From NCBI GenBank assembly GCA_024434115.1, contig QMIT01000014.1:85958-149957 (forward strand): a DNA stretch of 64,000 nucleotides, given 5' to 3'. Within the stretch, counting starts at the first letter, position 1, and each line of letters opens with the position of its first letter. Both the position numbers and the translations under genes were made by a program. The notes beneath the pieces are model-generated. The model had not been told where the DNA came from. It saw nothing but the letters and a program-made list of their open reading frames with translations, and made no database searches. This stretch comes from Chloroflexota bacterium. GTDB lineage: Bacteria > Chloroflexota > Anaerolineae > Aggregatilineales > J027. Below, piece after piece: positions 8,765 to 16,811 of the stretch.

Positions 8765-10732
8765 TTACGCCTCGTAGTGGACCCATTTGCTAAACCGGAA
8801 CTGCATCGCTGTTAAGCCGACAATAATCACCACCAAAATCCATGATGCCGCTGACCCTTGACCAATTTCCAATTGTTGGAAGGTGCGCTGATAGAGGAAA
8901 AAGGCCGCCGACATGAGACTTGACTCGGTTTCGGTGGTGCGGATGATAAAGACCATCTCAAAGGTTTGCAGCGACGCGATGACCCCAATCACGATGTTGT
9001 AGAACAGGGCCGGGGAAATCATGGGCAGCGTGATTTTGAAGAATTTTTGCACCCCACTTGCACCGTCTACCTCCGCCGCTTCATAGAGTGAACGTGGGAC
9101 ACCCTTGAGCGCGGCAAGGAAAATCAACATGCCTGCCCCGGAACTCCACATCGTAATCAGAACTAGGGATGGCTTTGACCAAATGTCGTTGGTCAACCAG
9201 AAGGGCACACGTCTGTTTTCGGGGTATTCATCGGCAAATTCATGGAAGCGGGCAAAATGGTAATTGGGCTTGCCGTTCGCCTCCGCGATGTCACTAAAAT
9301 CTTGGAAATAGCGACGGGTATCCAAGAACGAATTGAGGGCAATCAGCGCAAAAAAGATGAACGCGGCATACAAAAACACTTTGCGTTGTCTGGGGTAGCG
9401 TTCGTGCAGCAAAGCGGCGATGGCGGCCACCGCGATAATGGAACCATAGAACCACATGGTTGAAATCGTCTCGAATGGGAATACCTCTTCGAGATAGTCC
9501 ATGTTATTCGGCTGTTCAATCGCGGATTGGAAGGTCAGGTAGCGGAATATCAATTCCAGCCGCCCGCCATCCAATTGACCGGGGATGAGCAGGACAAAAA
9601 TAATCACCCCGAAGATGCCAGTCGTGGCTAACATCAGCTTGGTGGTGAAGGCCGTCCATTTGCCGAAGAAGGGCACAATTAGGGGAAGCGCCGCGACGAT
9701 TAGGGCGATTAGATATTTAGGAGCATCGCCTTTGGTCGGGTTAAAATCGGCAGCCTCAAGTGTCATCACCAAGCTGAGAACAATCAACAAGAGGGCGATG
9801 ATCTGAACCGTGCGGATTACACTCCATTTTTCGGCGCGGGCGTTTAAGAGCATGATGCCTACTCCGCCGAGACCAAATGCATATGTCCAAACGGGGTTAA
9901 TCGGATTGGCAGCAAGCCCTTTAGAAAAGAGTACCCCCACCAGCACCGCTCCTAAGATTTCGATTATTCGGAGGGCGCGGTTACGTTTGCTTTCTTCCCA
10001 TTCGCCGAAAGCAAGTGGGCCAATGAGCAATAAACCGAGAATCGCTGGGAAGGTGTATTTTAGCGGGCCAATCGGATCATCACGCACCGCCATGCCGATA
10101 TAGAACCCATTGAGGCTTTCGACGACATAGACCACTGAACGGTAAATATAGTCAAATAGGAAAAAGCTGTCGGCAAAACGCTGTAAACTCACATTCACAA
10201 AACCGCCGTTGGTGGCAAACATATAACGCCACGCCAACAACACGGCTGGGCCGCCTGCCAATATGACAGGTAGATAAAAAATGGTGCGGAAAAGCCGAAT
10301 ACCTTTGACCTCACGATTCAGCAGCATTGCCATGCCCAATGAGGTAACCAGTTGGAGCGGGACACCAATGGCAGCGTAATAAAAGGAATTGAACATCGCG
10401 CCCTTAAAGCGTCCCCCATAGGTGCCTTCACCCTTGAGCAGCACGCGATAATTTTCTAAGCCAATCCATTCAATCGGTTTGCCGAGCTTGTAATCGGTGA
10501 AGCTGTAGTAGAGCGAGACAAGGGTTGGGCCAGCGACAAAGATGAAAAAACCACTGATCCAAGGGCCTGCGAAAAGTGCGCCCCAAAAGGCTTTGCGCTG
10601 TTCCGTCTCCGAAAATCCGCGCAACTTGACCAGAAACTTTGCCACGAGGCCAATGAGGTAGCTGGTAATCGCAATAAAGGCAACCGTCCCTAATGCCCAG
10701 AAGATATTTTCGAGACGGTATTGATTTGCCAT
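8765..10732 (-). CDS. Sugar ABC permease, MalF type, with about 330-residue membrane insertion
   Basis: 655 residues, about twice the usual 290-320. The permease core is present in two pieces: residues 46-180 (ending WRYMFATNGGFVN) and 509-655 (WLTND, then EAAEVDGASGVQKFFKITLP, the ATPase-docking loop). Between them, residues 181-508 carry about eight extra hydrophobic helices and short polar loops. In E. coli MalF the same place holds a soluble periplasmic loop, not helices. An extra N-terminal helix (12-35) is also present. GGAAAGG lies before the ATG. No frameshift or stop interrupts the frame, so the insertion appears genuine. Confidence 0.85.
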   Translation of the reverse strand: MANQYRLENIFWALGTVAFIAITSYLIGLVAKFLVKLRGFSETEQRKAFWGALFAGPWISGFFIFVAGPTLVSLYYSFTDYKLGKPIEWIGLENYRVLLKGEGTYGGRFKGAMFNSFYYAAIGVPLQLVTSLGMAMLLNREVKGIRLFRTIFYLPVILAGGPAVLLAWRYMFATNGGFVNVSLQRFADSFFLFDYIYRSVVYVVESLNGFYIGMAVRDDPIGPLKYTFPAILGLLLIGPLAFGEWEESKRNRALRIIEILGAVLVGVLFSKGLAANPINPVWTYAFGLGGVGIMLLNARAEKWSVIRTVQIIALLLIVLSLVMTLEAADFNPTKGDAPKYLIALIVAALPLIVPFFGKWTAFTTKLMLATTGIFGVIIFVLLIPGQLDGGRLELIFRYLTFQSAIEQPNNMDYLEEVFPFETISTMWFYGSIIAVAAIAALLHERYPRQRKVFLYAAFIFFALIALNSFLDTRRYFQDFSDIAEANGKPNYHFARFHEFADEYPENRRVPFWLTNDIWSKPSLVLITMWSSGAGMLIFLAALKGVPRSLYEAAEVDGASGVQKFFKITLPMISPALFYNIVIGVIASLQTFEMVFIIRTTETESSLMSAAFFLYQRTFQQLEIGQGSAASWILVVIIVGLTAMQFRFSKWVHYEA

Positions 10733-10796
10733 GTGAGGGCCTTTCCAAAAAACTTAACAATCATAAGTGCAGTGGAGTATACTGGTGGAAATATCA

Positions 10797-10832
10797 GCGG
10801 GGGCGGCTGGAGAACCGATACACCGCCCCTGC
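10797..10832 (-). promoter_or_regulatory. GC-rich stem-loop between binding protein and permease genes
   Basis: An inverted repeat with arms GGGGCGG and CCGCCCC around a 16-base loop lies just after the binding-protein stop codon. No run of T follows. Such hairpins in sugar ABC operons commonly protect the upstream message or reduce read-through, giving more binding protein than permease. That role is inferred here. Confidence 0.45.
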
Positions 10833-10846
10833 GAAGTGACCCTTAA

Positions 10847-12148
10847 TTAGTCGAGATAGCCATTGGCTTCAAGGATAGAATCATAGGCTTCCTTGAGGGC
10901 GGCCTGTGTATCTTCCAAACTCTGTTGATCGGTCAGGAACAGCGTGACCTGTTCGACAATCAGCGGACGCAGTTCAGCACTGGCGCGGATGTCGGAGAAA
11001 CCACGACCATATTCTTCTGCCAAGCCGAGCAGTTGATCCCACACGGGGTCATTGGCGCGGATGTCATCCCAAGCGTCGGTACGGACGGGGGTGAAACCAG
11101 CAACGGTGTTCAATTGAATGGCATATTCTTTGCTGCCGATGAATTTCAGGAATTCGCCAGCGAGTTCTTTGTTTTCGACATATTCAGGAACGGACAGCCA
11201 GTCAATGAAGACCTGAATCAGTTGTTCCCCGTTCGCACCCGCTGGATATGGGCCGATGGCGACATTTTCCCAAATGGGGTCGCTGGTTGGGGGCACGTTC
11301 CACATGGGGAAGATACCACTGACGACAACACCGGAGGCCAGAGGTGTGCCTTCGATGGGCGGCAGGCCGGGGGTATCTTCGGTGGGTAGAACGGCACGGC
11401 GGCGGTCATACATGAATTGCAAGGCTTCGGCGGTTGCTTCGCTGTCGAAGGCGCTCGTGCCGTCTTCGTTATACAGTTCACCACCAGCGCTCCAAATGTA
11501 GCCAATGAATTCTTGGGCATCGAACAAACCACCACCGATGTCCATGAAGCCTTGTTTTTCTACACCAGCATCACCCACAACCGTGTTTTCCTGCACGAAA
11601 GCAAGGGATTCTTCAAACGTGGTCGGTAGAGCGGCATCTGGACTCGCCATCAGGTCACTGCGATAGAAGATTGGACGGGGCGACATCAGCAGGGGCAGCC
11701 CACGCAGGTGGCCGTCATAGGTCGCGGTTTCCAACGCGGCTGGCAGGAAGTTCGCAAGGTCTTCCCAATCCGAAAGATAGGCATCCATGTCGGCCAAGAG
11801 GTCGCCATAGGTCGCGGCGTATTCCGAGCCGAGGTAGACAATTTCGGGGCCGTCACCCGTGGTGATCCAGCCAGCGACGTCGGTGTCAAACGTGCCCCAA
11901 CCACCCGTCAGGATTTCCAATTTGACGCCGGGGTGATCGGCTTCAAAGGCGGGGAAGACAGTCTCACGGAACCAAGTTTGGGTGTCTTCGGTCAGACCCG
12001 TGATGTAGATTTCGAGTGTTTCGGCATCCTGTGCAGCCACAGCGGGTTGATCAGGCGCAGCGGTTTCCTTCGCGCTGGCGGGAATGGCAACCGCTGATAG
12101 CACGAGGATGACAGCGAGGGTCAAGAACAAATATGACTTGCGCTTCAA
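10847..12148 (-). CDS. Sugar ABC transporter substrate-binding protein (UgpB-like)
   Basis: 433 residues with a signal peptide (KRKSYLFLTLAVILVLSAVA) and an AxA-type cleavage site near residue 26; there is no lipobox Cys. The mature part follows the extracellular solute-binding family 1 pattern (LEIYITGLTEDTQTWFRETVFPAFEADHPG; later ELAGEFLKFIGSKEYAIQLN). The start is TTG 12148, supported by AAGGAG 7 bases upstream. It is the first gene of the operon, behind a strong promoter. Ligand inferred from neighbours: a GlcNAc-containing oligosaccharide. Confidence 0.88.
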   Translation of the reverse strand: MKRKSYLFLTLAVILVLSAVAIPASAKETAAPDQPAVAAQDAETLEIYITGLTEDTQTWFRETVFPAFEADHPGVKLEILTGGWGTFDTDVAGWITTGDGPEIVYLGSEYAATYGDLLADMDAYLSDWEDLANFLPAALETATYDGHLRGLPLLMSPRPIFYRSDLMASPDAALPTTFEESLAFVQENTVVGDAGVEKQGFMDIGGGLFDAQEFIGYIWSAGGELYNEDGTSAFDSEATAEALQFMYDRRRAVLPTEDTPGLPPIEGTPLASGVVVSGIFPMWNVPPTSDPIWENVAIGPYPAGANGEQLIQVFIDWLSVPEYVENKELAGEFLKFIGSKEYAIQLNTVAGFTPVRTDAWDDIRANDPVWDQLLGLAEEYGRGFSDIRASAELRPLIVEQVTLFLTDQQSLEDTQAALKEAYDSILEANGYLD

Positions 12149-12199
12149 GTTAAAGCTCCTTACTAAGTTAGTTAGTTAGATTTCCTTACTTACTTAAAA

Positions 12200-12227
12200 A
12201 GTATAACCCCCTCCGGAATTTTGTCAA
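12200..12227 (-). promoter_or_regulatory. Sigma-70-type promoter of the amino-sugar operon
   Basis: On the minus strand TTGACA (12227-12222), a 16-base spacer and TATACT (12205-12200) precede the binding-protein gene, with a predicted start of transcription near 12193. Two short tetranucleotide repeats (GTTA and TTAC units) lie in the leader between this and the start codon. Confidence 0.75.
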
Positions 12228-12267
12228 CCATTTCGTGGGAGGATTTTTCAAGTTGATTTGAAATTCC

Positions 12268-12285
12268 ATTAGCCACATGGCTAAT
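12268..12285. promoter_or_regulatory. 18-bp palindrome, candidate operator
   Basis: ATTAGCCA-CA-TGGCTAAT has perfect 8-base arms around a 2-base centre. It lies about 40 bases upstream of the -35 box of the amino-sugar operon and about 125 bases before the divergent ABC ATPase gene. Size and symmetry fit a dimeric regulator. Which gene it controls, and whether the ROK protein or another factor binds, cannot be told from sequence. Confidence 0.5.
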
Positions 12286-12410
12286 CCACGTAGGTCAGCC
12301 ATAAGTCGGACGAACTTTCAACCACCTGCCCGATGATTGCCCGGCGTGAATCCCCTAGACTTGCAGTATCACAACATAACCAAACTGGCGGTTAGGACGC
12401 TAAATGAACC

Positions 12411-13190
12411 ATGAGTGAAGCATTCATTCGTATCAACAATTTGGTCAAGAGCTATAACACACCCGCCGGATCGGTGAGTGTCTTAAATGAAATCAACCTC
12501 GAAATTCAACGGGGCGAAATGATTGCTCTCGTTGGCCCATCGGGGAGCGGGAAAACTACCTTCCTCAATATGCTGACCGGGATTGATAAACCTAACAGCG
12601 GGCATGTTCAGGTTGATGGGGTCAACATTACGCGCAGCCGCGAACGCAAATTGACCAAGTGGCGTGCTAAGAACGTCGGCATCGTATTCCAATTTTTCCA
12701 ACTGCTCCCTACCCTCTCGGTTGCCAATAATGTGGTTGCCCCGATGGATTTTGCCGGGATGTGGAAACCCAATGACCGTCACGACATTGCGCTGCAACTA
12801 CTAGATCGGCTAGGGATTAAAGAACAAGCCTATAAAACCCCGGACATGCTTTCGGGTGGTCAGCAACAGCGGGTAGCGATTGCACGGGCGCTGGCGAATA
12901 ACCCAGCTTTGATTATTGGCGACGAACCCACCGCCAACCTTGACCGTATGAGCGCCGCCAATGTGTTCCATATGTTTCGCCAACTGGCCGAACGCGGCAG
13001 CACGGTCATCATCGTGACGCATGACCGCGAATTGGTCAAAAATGTGCCGAAGATTCTGGAACTGAGTCACGGGCAAGTTCATGAGACATCCATCGCTGCG
13101 ATTGCCCGTCACCGTACCGACGAACTCAAGGCTGTGCATACACGCACCCAAGAAATGCGGGCACTCAAATTGGCAAAGGCCACGCACTAA
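12411..13190 (+). CDS. ABC transporter ATPase, MacB/LolD type (first of a pair)
   Basis: 259 residues. Walker [10 protein letters not shown] near residue 42, Q-loop [13 protein letters not shown], signature [15 protein letters not shown], Walker [13 protein letters not shown] and switch His in VTHDRE are all intact. The FFQLLPTL segment is typical of ATPases that pair with FtsX/MacB-fold permeases used for mechanical extrusion of lipoproteins, peptides or drugs rather than import. It has a C-terminal tail of about 35 residues beyond the core. No permease gene follows; the nearest candidate is at 53.7 kb. Confidence 0.88.
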   Translation: MSEAFIRINNLVKSYNTPAGSVSVLNEINLEIQRGEMIALVGPSGSGKTTFLNMLTGIDKPNSGHVQVDGVNITRSRERKLTKWRAKNVGIVFQFFQLLPTLSVANNVVAPMDFAGMWKPNDRHDIALQLLDRLGIKEQAYKTPDMLSGGQQQRVAIARALANNPALIIGDEPTANLDRMSAANVFHMFRQLAERGSTVIIVTHDRELVKNVPKILELSHGQVHETSIAAIARHRTDELKAVHTRTQEMRALKLAKATH

Positions 13191-13240
13191 TTTTCCAGAC
13201 TGACAGAAGCAATCATAAGGCAAGCATAGGAAACAACATC

Positions 13241-13948
13241 ATGAAACCACTGATTTCATTGGAAGATGTCCGCAAAATCTATAAGACCAAAGCGGGCCAA
13301 TTGGAAGTCCTTAAGGGTGTAGATTTTCAAGTTGGGGAAGGCGAGTTCGTCGCGGTGGTTGGGCCATCCGGCAGCGGCAAAAGCACCCTGATTAACATGA
13401 TTACCGGAATTGACCGCCCCACCAAAGGCGAGGTTTATGTGGCTGACCAGCGCCTGACCAATCTGGGTGAAAACGCGGTGGCGAAATGGCGCGGCAAAAA
13501 TGTGGGGGTAGTGTTCCAATTTTTCCAACTGCTACCCACCCTCACGGTGCTGGAAAACGTCATGATGCCGATGTATTACACAAACACCTACGGCAGTGAG
13601 CGGCGTCAACGAGCGATGGAACTGCTTGAACGGGTGGATTTACCGGATGTCGCGCTCAAATATCCCAGTCAGATTTCGGGTGGTCAACAGCAGCGGGCCG
13701 CGATTGCACGGGCACTTGCCAATGATCCGAAGGTGTTGGTGGGGGACGAGCCGACGGGGAATCTCGATACGGTCTCGGCGGGGCTGGTGTTTGGCCTGTT
13801 TGAAGAATTGGTCGCCAACGGCACCACGATTGTCATGGTGACACATGACCGCGATCTGGCGGGGCAAGTGCCGCATGTGGTTGAGGTGCGGGACGGACGA
13901 ATCATGAATGCACAGGAAGTTGACCAAAGACTGGTCGCGGGCCGATAA
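13241..13948 (+). CDS. ABC transporter ATPase, MacB/LolD type (second of a pair)
   Basis: 235 residues, strongly similar to the preceding ATPase (shared [17 protein letters not shown] block), with Walker [10 protein letters not shown], signature [15 protein letters not shown], Walker [13 protein letters not shown] and VTHDRD. The two probably arose by duplication and may work as a heterodimer. A 50-base gap separates them; AGCATAGGAAACAACATC precedes the ATG. A hairpin repeat follows the stop codon. Confidence 0.88.
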   Translation: MKPLISLEDVRKIYKTKAGQLEVLKGVDFQVGEGEFVAVVGPSGSGKSTLINMITGIDRPTKGEVYVADQRLTNLGENAVAKWRGKNVGVVFQFFQLLPTLTVLENVMMPMYYTNTYGSERRQRAMELLERVDLPDVALKYPSQISGGQQQRAAIARALANDPKVLVGDEPTGNLDTVSAGLVFGLFEELVANGTTIVMVTHDRDLAGQVPHVVEVRDGRIMNAQEVDQRLVAGR

Positions 13949-13981
13949 TTACAATAATTCTCGATAGGGTGGCGATTTGAA

Positions 13982-14009
13982 ACACGGGGCTAAAGCCACC
14001 GTGCTGAAT
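13982..14009. repeat. Interspersed hairpin repeat, copy 1
   Basis: A 28-base element containing complementary arms CACGG/CCGTG and GGCT/AGCC around a two-base AA loop, followed by CTGAAT. One base differs from the copy at 22963-22990. Both copies sit shortly after a gene's stop codon, as REP-type extragenic palindromes do. Confidence 0.7.
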
Positions 14010-14049
14010 CTACAGGCCATCTCAGGAGAATCGCTGTAAGAAAAATGCA

Positions 14050-14080
14050 AGGAGGGCAAACCGCTGGGTTCTGCCCTTCT
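14050..14080 (+). terminator. Possible weak terminator before the kinase gene
   Basis: Arms AGGGCA (14053-14058) and TGCCCT (14072-14077) are followed by TCTTGAT. The T-run is poor, so termination would be partial. It lies between the ATPase pair and the two-component genes. Confidence 0.3.
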
Positions 14081-14117
14081 TGATAGTGGCCTAACAAACC
14101 AGAGGTGTAAAAACAGC

Positions 14118-15131
14118 TTGGATGAATTTATTGGGGATATTTTGATTGTTGACGATAACACAGCGAATTTGCAGACGTTATCGGCGATTTTGAAAGAACA
14201 CAAACATAAAGTTCGGGCTGTCACCACCGGGCAGATGGCGTTGATTGTGGCCCACACCGCGACCCCCGAACTCATTTTATTGGATGTCAATATGCCGGAA
14301 ATGAACGGCTATGAGGTCTGTCAACGCTTAAAGGCCGACCCCGCGCTGCATCATATTCCGGTTGTTTTTATCAGTGCATTGGATGAAACCCTCGACAAAA
14401 TCGAAGCGTTTCGTGTCGGTGGGGTGGATTACATTACCAAACCCTTCCAGATTGAAGAAGTGCTGGTGCGTGTCGAAAATCACCTCAAACTCTATCGGTT
14501 GTATCAGCAGTCCCAAGAAATGGCAGCCCTTGAAGAACGCCAGCGCATTGCCCGCGATCTACACGACGCCGTAAATCAGACCCTTTTTTCGGCGAGTATG
14601 ATGGCGGAAACGCTCCTGCTGACGGCTGATTCCGATCCCGCCAAGATCAAACCCGGCCTAGAGCGGATTTATCAATTGACACAGGGGGCATTGGCGGAAA
14701 TGCGAACCCTCTTGTTTGAACTGCGCCCTGATGCCCTGATGAATGCGGATTTGGCGACCCTTTTGCCCTATCTGGTGGATTCAGCCATCGCTCGAACGAA
14801 GGCTCATGTCGAATTTAGTTTGGACGGGGATGTCGAATTGACACCGGAGGCCAAAGTGGTGTTTTATCGCATCGCGCAGGAGGCCCTCAACAATATCGTG
14901 AAACATGCCCATGCGTCGGAAATTGCGATTGGCATTTACCAAACGGCAACCGAAGTGGTCATGCGAATCGCGGATGATGGGGTGGGGTTTGATACGAGCC
15001 AACTGCCCCCCGGTCATTTTGGATTGGGGATTATGCAGGAGCGGGCGCGGATGATTGGGGCAGAACTTGAAGTTGACACCGCACCTGAGCAGGGCACAAC
15101 GATTGTGTTACACTGGAAACGCCAGCATTAG
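14118..15131 (+). CDS. REC domain-sensor histidine kinase (NarX/DegS-type)
   Basis: 337 residues. Residues 7-120 are a receiver domain with phospho-acceptor D56 (LILLDVNMPEMNG) and the KPF lysine; 135-215 is a HisKA_3 dimerisation domain with His149 (RIARDLHDAVNQTL); the rest is an ATPase domain (NNIVKHAHA, DDGVGF, GHFGLGIMQERA). There is no membrane segment, so the kinase is cytoplasmic and is itself controlled by a receiver. The start is TTG 14118 with AGAGGTG about 10 bases upstream; no ATG is available. It is followed 22 bases later by its likely partner regulator. Confidence 0.88.
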   Translation: MDEFIGDILIVDDNTANLQTLSAILKEHKHKVRAVTTGQMALIVAHTATPELILLDVNMPEMNGYEVCQRLKADPALHHIPVVFISALDETLDKIEAFRVGGVDYITKPFQIEEVLVRVENHLKLYRLYQQSQEMAALEERQRIARDLHDAVNQTLFSASMMAETLLLTADSDPAKIKPGLERIYQLTQGALAEMRTLLFELRPDALMNADLATLLPYLVDSAIARTKAHVEFSLDGDVELTPEAKVVFYRIAQEALNNIVKHAHASEIAIGIYQTATEVVMRIADDGVGFDTSQLPPGHFGLGIMQERARMIGAELEVDTAPEQGTTIVLHWKRQH

Positions 15132-15153
15132 ATGAATAACTCAGAGGTAGGTT

Positions 15154-15801
15154 ATGCCAGATAAAACCGTCATTCGGGTGCTGATTGCAGATGACCATAA
15201 TGTGGTGCGCGAAGGTATTGCCGGGTTTTTGCGGGCGTTTGACGATTTCAGCTTGATTGGCGAGGCGTCCAACGGTAAAGAGGCGGTCATGCTGGTGGGG
15301 CAATTACAACCGGATGTCGTGCTGATGGATTTGGTTATGCCGCTGATGGATGGGGTGGCTGCGACACAGGCTATTCGACAATCCTACCCCGCAACGCAGG
15401 TGATTATTTTGACCAGTTTTCATGATGAGGACAGCGTGCAAAAAGGCTTGCAGGCCGGGGCGATTGGATATCTGCTAAAAAACGCCTCGATTCACGATAT
15501 GGCAAATGCCATCCGCGCCGCGCATCAGGGCAAGGCTACCCTCGCTCCCGAAGCAGCACAGGCCCTTATCAGCGCCCATACACGTCCGCCCGCTCCAAAT
15601 TTCAATCTGAAAGACCGCGAACTGGAAGTGCTGGCGTTGATGGTCAAGGGCATGAATAACCCCGATATTGCCGAGCAGCTTTCGTTGAGCCGCTCGACCA
15701 TCAAATTTTATGTCAGTTCGATTCTGTCCAAATTGAATGTCGAAACCCGTACCGAGGCGGTAGCGATTGCAATTGAACAGGGATTGGTATCACGTGAGTA
15801 G
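15154..15801 (+). CDS. NarL/FixJ-family response regulator
   Basis: 215 residues: receiver domain with D59 in VLMDLVMPLMDG and lysine in LLKNAS, then a LuxR-type helix-turn-helix (LKDRELEVLALMVKGMNNPDIAEQL...RSTIKFYVSSILSKLNV). Typical length and layout. It directly follows a HisKA_3 kinase, the usual partner class. Targets are unknown; the ATPase pair upstream or the anti-sigma genes downstream are reasonable candidates. Confidence 0.92.
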   Translation: MPDKTVIRVLIADDHNVVREGIAGFLRAFDDFSLIGEASNGKEAVMLVGQLQPDVVLMDLVMPLMDGVAATQAIRQSYPATQVIILTSFHDEDSVQKGLQAGAIGYLLKNASIHDMANAIRAAHQGKATLAPEAAQALISAHTRPPAPNFNLKDRELEVLALMVKGMNNPDIAEQLSLSRSTIKFYVSSILSKLNVETRTEAVAIAIEQGLVSRE

Positions 15802-15872
15802 AAATCAATCTCACCCCGTTCCCCTCTCCGACGCAGCGAGAGTCCAAATGATGTTTATATAGGTAATTGGGC

Positions 15873-15878
15873 TATAAT
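15873..15878 (+). promoter_or_regulatory. Candidate -10 element upstream of rsbW-like gene
   Basis: TATAAT lies 18 bases before ATG 15896. No good -35 hexamer is seen at 16-18 bases upstream, so the call rests on the -10 box alone. Transcription from here would leave a leader of only about a dozen bases. Confidence 0.3.
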
Positions 15879-15895
15879 TTTCTAAAGGAAGATAG

Positions 15896-15919
15896 ATGGA
15901 GTTGGAGTATTGCAGGTGA
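15896..15919 (+). other. Seven-codon mini-ORF overlapping the rsbW start
   Basis: ATG 15896 has the best ribosome-binding site in the region (AAAGGAAG) and opens a frame that stops at TGA 15917-15919 after seven codons. The stop overlaps GTG 15916, a possible start of the anti-sigma gene in another frame (GTGA). It may couple translation, or it may mark a lost base that broke a longer N terminus. Confidence 0.35.
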
Positions 15920-16338
15920 CGGGTAAACGCTCCAGACAATGGCAGGCTGATTTGACATCACTGGCTGAGATTCGAGCATTTGTTGAAGGATGTGCCAAAA
16001 TGCTGGGTGCGAACGAAAACCAGACCTCTGACGTCTTATTAGCGGTCAATGAGGCCGTGACCAATTCGATCTTGCATGGTTATGGTGGTGTCGGGCCGAT
16101 TCGAATTGAGGTTGATCGTGAAAATGGGCAATTGTCGGTCTGTGTGGCCGATCAAGCCCCACCCTTTGACCCAACCCATCATGTCACTCCTGACATCAAT
16201 CGCCCTTTAGATGAATGTGGTTTGGGCGGAATGGGCATTCATATGATGCGCACTTTGACGGATGAAATGATTTATCGTGCCCCGGATGAAGGGGGAAACG
16301 AGCTAACACTTAAAAAGAATTTGGCAGGGGATGTTTAA
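15910..16338 (+). CDS. RsbW-type anti-sigma factor / serine kinase
   Basis: About 142 residues of the GHKL ATPase fold: N-box NEAVTNSILHGY near residue 50, G1 motif VADQAPPFDP, and the lid GLGGMGIHMMRTLTDEM. In the RsbW/SpoIIAB family such proteins bind a sigma factor or phosphorylate a STAS-domain partner; the next gene is such a partner. The start is uncertain: TTG 15910 and GTG 15916 each have GGAG 8 bases upstream. No sigma factor or PP2C phosphatase is encoded nearby. Confidence 0.82.
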   Translation: MQVTGKRSRQWQADLTSLAEIRAFVEGCAKMLGANENQTSDVLLAVNEAVTNSILHGYGGVGPIRIEVDRENGQLSVCVADQAPPFDPTHHVTPDINRPLDECGLGGMGIHMMRTLTDEMIYRAPDEGGNELTLKKNLAGDV

Positions 16339-16400
16339 GACTTTTAAAAGAAAGGAACAAAACCCTAGACTCGTTGCTGGTAGTCAGGGGGGAAATCATT

Positions 16401-16811
16401 ATGGAAATTACGGTAAGTCAAGTATCAGGTCGTGTACCTGTAACCATTATTGCGCTGCGTGGGGCATTGGATGGCTCGAATTATGAAGAATTGATCGCTA
16501 CTGGACGTGCCGCCCATGCCGCTGGAGCCAAAGCGATTCTGCTGGATATTGCTGAACTCACGTTTATGAGTAGCGCGGGATTGGTGGCTTTGCATAATTT
16601 GTATGCCATTTTGAAGGATGAGGTTGAGCCAGACCCTGAAGCGGGATGGGCCACGCTCAAAACGGTGGGGAATGCAGGGCAGGCAGGTGGTCAGCCTTTT
16701 GTAAAATTATTGAATCCACAGTCAGCGGTGATGCGCACTCTGGAAATTACCGGGATGCACACCTTTTTTGAAGTGCATACAGATCGGGAAGCCGCCCTTC
16801 AATCATTTTAA
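16401..16811 (+). CDS. STAS-domain anti-sigma factor antagonist (RsbV type)
   Basis: 136 residues from ATG 16401, preceded by AGGGGGGAAATC. The STAS fold includes the phosphorylatable Ser motif LTFMSSAGLVAL. It is somewhat longer than RsbV/SpoIIAA (about 110) because of a Gly/Pro-rich insert near residues 80-100 (VEPDPEAGWATLKTVGNAGQ). With the upstream RsbW-like kinase it forms a partner-switching pair that could control a sigma factor or an enzyme. Its last 9 bases overlap the convergent P1 peptidase gene. Confidence 0.85.
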   Translation: MEITVSQVSGRVPVTIIALRGALDGSNYEELIATGRAAHAAGAKAILLDIAELTFMSSAGLVALHNLYAILKDEVEPDPEAGWATLKTVGNAGQAGGQPFVKLLNPQSAVMRTLEITGMHTFFEVHTDREAALQSF

